Shown one piece after another: positions 23,732 to 25,676 of a stretch of 25,676 bases of DNA. The stretch spans positions 1 to 25,676 of the forward strand of contig CAJGCO010000020.1 in the NCBI GenBank assembly GCA_904501925.1, in the 5' to 3' direction. This stretch comes from an uncultured Alphaproteobacteria bacterium. GTDB taxonomy: Bacteria > Pseudomonadota > Alphaproteobacteria > RF32 > CAG-239. The translations under genes were made by a program, and so were the position numbers. Position 1 is the stretch's first letter. Each line of letters opens with the position of its first letter. The notes beneath the pieces were generated by a model. The model saw only the letters and a list, made by a program, of their open reading frames with translations. It searched no databases and was not told the DNA's origin.

Positions 23732-23760
23732 ATTATGTTCTCTTTTTGTTCTAATTGCAA
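23732..23760 (-). promoter_or_regulatory. recA promoter
   Basis: On the minus strand TTGCAA (23755-23760), a 17-nt spacer and CATAAT (23732-23737) lie about 43 nt upstream of the recA start. The LexA box lies between the two hexamers. Confidence 0.7.
23737..23751. promoter_or_regulatory. LexA (SOS) box, GTTC-N7-GTTC
   Basis: GTTCTCTTTTTGTTC is a direct repeat of GTTC with a 7-nt gap, the form described for LexA boxes in alphaproteobacteria (unlike the palindromic CTGT-N8-ACAG of gammaproteobacteria). It occupies the spacer of the recA promoter and touches the -10, so bound LexA would block RNA polymerase. Confidence 0.85.
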
Positions 23761-23989
23761 GTGTTTTTTTTGTTTTTTTTGAAAAAAATCACTTTAATGT
23801 ATAGAATCAAATGGTTAATAGGTTTTGATGTCTATTATTATTTAAATTTTTTTAAAATAAACAAGATATATCTTTATCCATACACAAATATTGAAAATAA
23901 TTGTTTACAAAACTTATTTAATCATCTAAAAAGATTTGGAATTAGTAATAAGATAATGCTAATATTGCAACTATATGAGGTATATAAAT
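23761..23989. other. AT-rich intergenic region upstream of fabI
   Basis: About 230 nt of very AT-rich sequence between the recA promoter and fabI. It contains weak candidate fabI promoters, for example TTGGAA (23936-23941) with TAATAT (23960-23965) at 18 nt, and TTTACA (23904-23909) with TAAAAA (23927-23932) at 17 nt. None is decisive. No convincing gene, hairpin or repeat is seen. Confidence 0.4.
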
Positions 23990-24817
23990 ATGACTGTTGA
24001 ACCTTTAATGGCCGGTAAAAGAGGTCTTATAATGGGCTTAGCCAATGATAAATCAATTGCATGGGGGATAGCACAAGCTCTTGATGCTCAAGGTGCTGAA
24101 ATTGCAATTTCTTATCAAAATGAGGCTCTTGAAAAGAGAGTTATTCCTTTGGCAGAAAAGCTATCAATAAAACCAACTTTGATTAAATGTGATGTTGGTG
24201 ATTCTCAATCTGTTGAAGCTTGTTTTAAAGAGCTTGGTGAAAAATGGGGCAAGATTGACTTTGTTGTGCATGCTATTGGTTTTTCTGACAAAGATCAACT
24301 TAAAGGTCGTACAATTGATACAACTTTAGACAACTTCTTAAATACAATGCATATTTCTTGCTACTCATTTATTGAAGCTTGTCGTTGTGCTTCTCCATAT
24401 ATGAATGAAAATGGTTCTATTGTTACATTGAGTTATTTAGGTTCTGAAAGAGTATTACCTAACTATAATATTATGGGTGTAGCAAAGGCTGCTTTGGAAG
24501 CATCTGTTCGTTATGCTGCTGTTGATATGGGGCTTCAAAAAGTTCGCGTTAATGCAATTTCTGCTGGTCCTATTAAAACATTAGCAGCTTCTGGTATTGG
24601 TGATTTTAGAAAAATTTTACGTTGGAACGAATTAAACGCTCCTCTTCAAGCAAATGTTACTCAAGAACAAGTTGGACGTGCAACTCTTGCATTGTTGTCT
24701 CCTCTTGGTGAGGCTATTACAGGTGAAGTTCTTCACGTTGATAATGGTTATAACATTATTTCTATGATTAACCTTGCTAATGCTAAAGAATCTGGTGAAG
24801 TTTTGACAGATTTTTAA
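23990..24817 (+). CDS. fabI: Enoyl-[acyl-carrier-protein] reductase (NADH)
   Basis: 275-residue SDR-family enzyme that reduces trans-2-enoyl-ACP in the last step of each fatty-acid elongation cycle. Start ATG 23990 (GAGG 9 nt upstream); an ATG 15 nt earlier has no support. FabI marks: 'GKRGLIMGLANDKSIAWGIA' (nucleotide binding), 'DVGDSQSV', 'HAIGFSDKDQLKGR', catalytic Y149 and Y159 with K166 in 'SYLGSERVLPNYNIMGVAK' (Y-x6-K FabI form), and 'RVNAISAGPIKTLAASGI'. Length and motifs are standard, so it is the triclosan-type FabI rather than FabV, FabL or FabK. Followed by a strong terminator. Confidence 0.96.
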   Translation: MTVEPLMAGKRGLIMGLANDKSIAWGIAQALDAQGAEIAISYQNEALEKRVIPLAEKLSIKPTLIKCDVGDSQSVEACFKELGEKWGKIDFVVHAIGFSDKDQLKGRTIDTTLDNFLNTMHISCYSFIEACRCASPYMNENGSIVTLSYLGSERVLPNYNIMGVAKAALEASVRYAAVDMGLQKVRVNAISAGPIKTLAASGIGDFRKILRWNELNAPLQANVTQEQVGRATLALLSPLGEAITGEVLHVDNGYNIISMINLANAKESGEVLTDF

Positions 24818-24843
24818 TTTAAGAATTTGAGGTCGAGAGAGAG

Positions 24844-24873
24844 AAGAGGTTTGATTTTCAAACCTCTTTTTTT
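24844..24873 (+). terminator. Intrinsic terminator of fabI
   Basis: AAGAGGTTTGA-ttt-TCAAACCTCTT (11 bp) followed by a T run, just after the fabI stop. Confidence 0.92.
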
Positions 24874-24882
24874 AGTATGTTA

Positions 24883-24920
24883 TAAAAAAAAATATCTCGG
24901 ATTTTTAATATCCGAGATAT
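24883..24920 (-). terminator. Intrinsic terminator of the autotransporter-type gene
   Basis: ATATCTCGGAT-7 nt-ATCCGAGATAT (11 bp). Read on the minus strand it is followed by nine T, so it serves the beta-barrel gene that ends at 24943. Confidence 0.9.
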
Positions 24921-24942
24921 AATTTGATACAGTGTATTTAAA

Positions 24943-25676
24943 TTAGAAGTTATACTTAATGCCTAAATCAAGAACTTCTGGGTTATTGTTTTGGATTAGT
25001 TTGTTGTATTTTAGGTATAGAGAAATATCTTTATACATATAGTCAACAACAGCTTCTAAAACAGCTCGGTCGTGTTTATAGAGGTTTGCATAATCGTTGA
25101 TTTTATACCAATGATTTGATGCACGATGGCGAGCTGTTATATCACGATATGGGCTTGCAAATTCATGGTAATAAATTCCACCAACTTTGAAGCCTAATTT
25201 TGAATTTTCAGAAGTTTTTATTTGTTTTTTAACAAATAATCCAAGTCCTGCTTCAACAGATAATGCATGGTTGTTTTTGGTGATGATGGCAGCATCGTCT
25301 TTGCCTTCGCTTAAACCGTTTTCATGATATCCAAGTATATTTAACATCAATGCTGGTTCTAGTTCTGCAAAGCCGTTTAAGTCCATTGTGTAGCGTAATT
25401 CATTAGTTAAGCCATAAGTAAATTGTGAAAGTTCTGATGTGTGGATTGCATCACGTTCAAAATCACCATAACCATAACCGAAGCTTAATATTGATGCAAG
25501 GTTGAGGTTTGGATTAAATTTGTATAAGTATGGAACAAAAAGGTTTACATAACTTAAGTCTCTGCTTCCGCCATGTTCGTAGCTTGAATTTATGTCGGTG
25601 AAGCTTAAACCTAAGCCAAGGCGTGACCAGTTGTTTAAGCGTTTGTCGCCAAACATATAAACAGAATTTGAGTTGA
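24943..25676 (-). CDS. Autotransporter-type outer-membrane beta-barrel protein (C-terminal part)
   Basis: The frame runs open through the right edge (the codons before the Met at 25656 read N-S-V-Y), so only the last 244 or so residues are visible. They form alternating amphipathic strands ('RLGLGLSFTDINSSYE', 'LNLASILSFGYGYGDFE', 'LTNELRYTMDLNGFAELEPALMLNILGY', 'LSVEAGLGLFVKKQI', 'KLGFKVGGIYYHEF', 'ISLYLKYNKLIQ') and end in Phe ('LDLGIKYNF'), the outer-membrane beta-barrel signal recognised by the BAM complex. The pattern fits an autotransporter beta-domain (12 strands) whose passenger lies upstream outside the window. The passenger's function cannot be told. Confidence 0.75.
   Translation of the reverse strand, partial: NSNSVYMFGDKRLNNWSRLGLGLSFTDINSSYEHGGSRDLSYVNLFVPYLYKFNPNLNLASILSFGYGYGDFERDAIHTSELSQFTYGLTNELRYTMDLNGFAELEPALMLNILGYHENGLSEGKDDAAIITKNNHALSVEAGLGLFVKKQIKTSENSKLGFKVGGIYYHEFASPYRDITARHRASNHWYKINDYANLYKHDRAVLEAVVDYMYKDISLYLKYNKLIQNNNPEVLDLGIKYNF

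Noticed and set aside
23755..24000. 81-codon open frame on the plus strand before fabI
   Set aside because: It starts inside the recA promoter, runs over the fabI start, and is the low-complexity Phe/Tyr/Ile/Lys product expected of AT-rich spacer.

Overview
This window looks like a piece of the compact, AT-rich chromosome of a Gram-negative bacterium, most likely an uncultivated, possibly host-associated, alphaproteobacterium. Four things point there. The proton-translocating transhydrogenase is encoded by three genes (pntAA, pntAB, pntB). A direct repeat GTTC-N7-GTTC, the classic alphaproteobacterial LexA box, sits inside the recA promoter. There are clear envelope genes (an OmpA-type lipoprotein and an autotransporter-type beta-barrel). 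FabI is the enoyl-ACP reductase. No rRNA, tRNA, CRISPR, transposase or phage gene was seen. Several convergent neighbours touch or overlap at their 3' ends, which fits a streamlined genome.

Layout, left to right. 1-4.3 kb: a secreted OB-fold (YgiW/BOF-type) protein on the minus strand, a DMT/EamA-type transporter, a small two-helix membrane protein, then the apparent operon trpS - unknown 113-aa protein - aspartoacylase/succinylglutamate desuccinylase-like hydrolase. 4.3-6.9 kb (minus strand): a GNAT acetyltransferase preceded by its own promoter, a roughly 140-nt leader or small RNA with an Arg-rich 19-codon ORF and an intrinsic terminator; then a fused CoaD-HD phosphohydrolase with its own promoter and terminator; then a Cys/His-rich single-pass protein. 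7.0-10.7 kb: an M50-like membrane metalloprotease, then a divergent cell-wall module. In that module a TetR regulator faces a MurC-like ligase plus LD-carboxypeptidase operon, and one perfect 15-nt palindrome covers the -35 boxes of both promoters. 10.7-13.3 kb: pntAA-pntAB-pntB on the minus strand. 13.3-16.3 kb: a two-gene chromate-type (CHR) transporter, then typA/bipA, which has a strong terminator hairpin immediately before its start codon.

16.4-22.6 kb holds envelope and surface-glycan genes on the plus strand: an unknown two-TM protein, two paralogous polytopic proteins resembling GtrII-type glucosyltransferases, an OmpA-type lipoprotein between them, and a GT39/ArnT-like GT-C glycosyltransferase. 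22.6-25.7 kb: recA (minus, SOS-controlled), fabI (plus), and the C-terminal part of an autotransporter-type beta-barrel protein cut by the window edge.

The most interesting signals are these: the TetR/MurC-like/LdcA unit, which looks like a ligand-switched peptidoglycan-recycling operon; the CoaD-HD fusion; the Arg-rich leader/terminator element before the GNAT gene; the possible attenuator before typA; and the paired GtrII-like proteins flanking an OmpA lipoprotein. All functional statements rest on motif recognition by eye; no database search was run.
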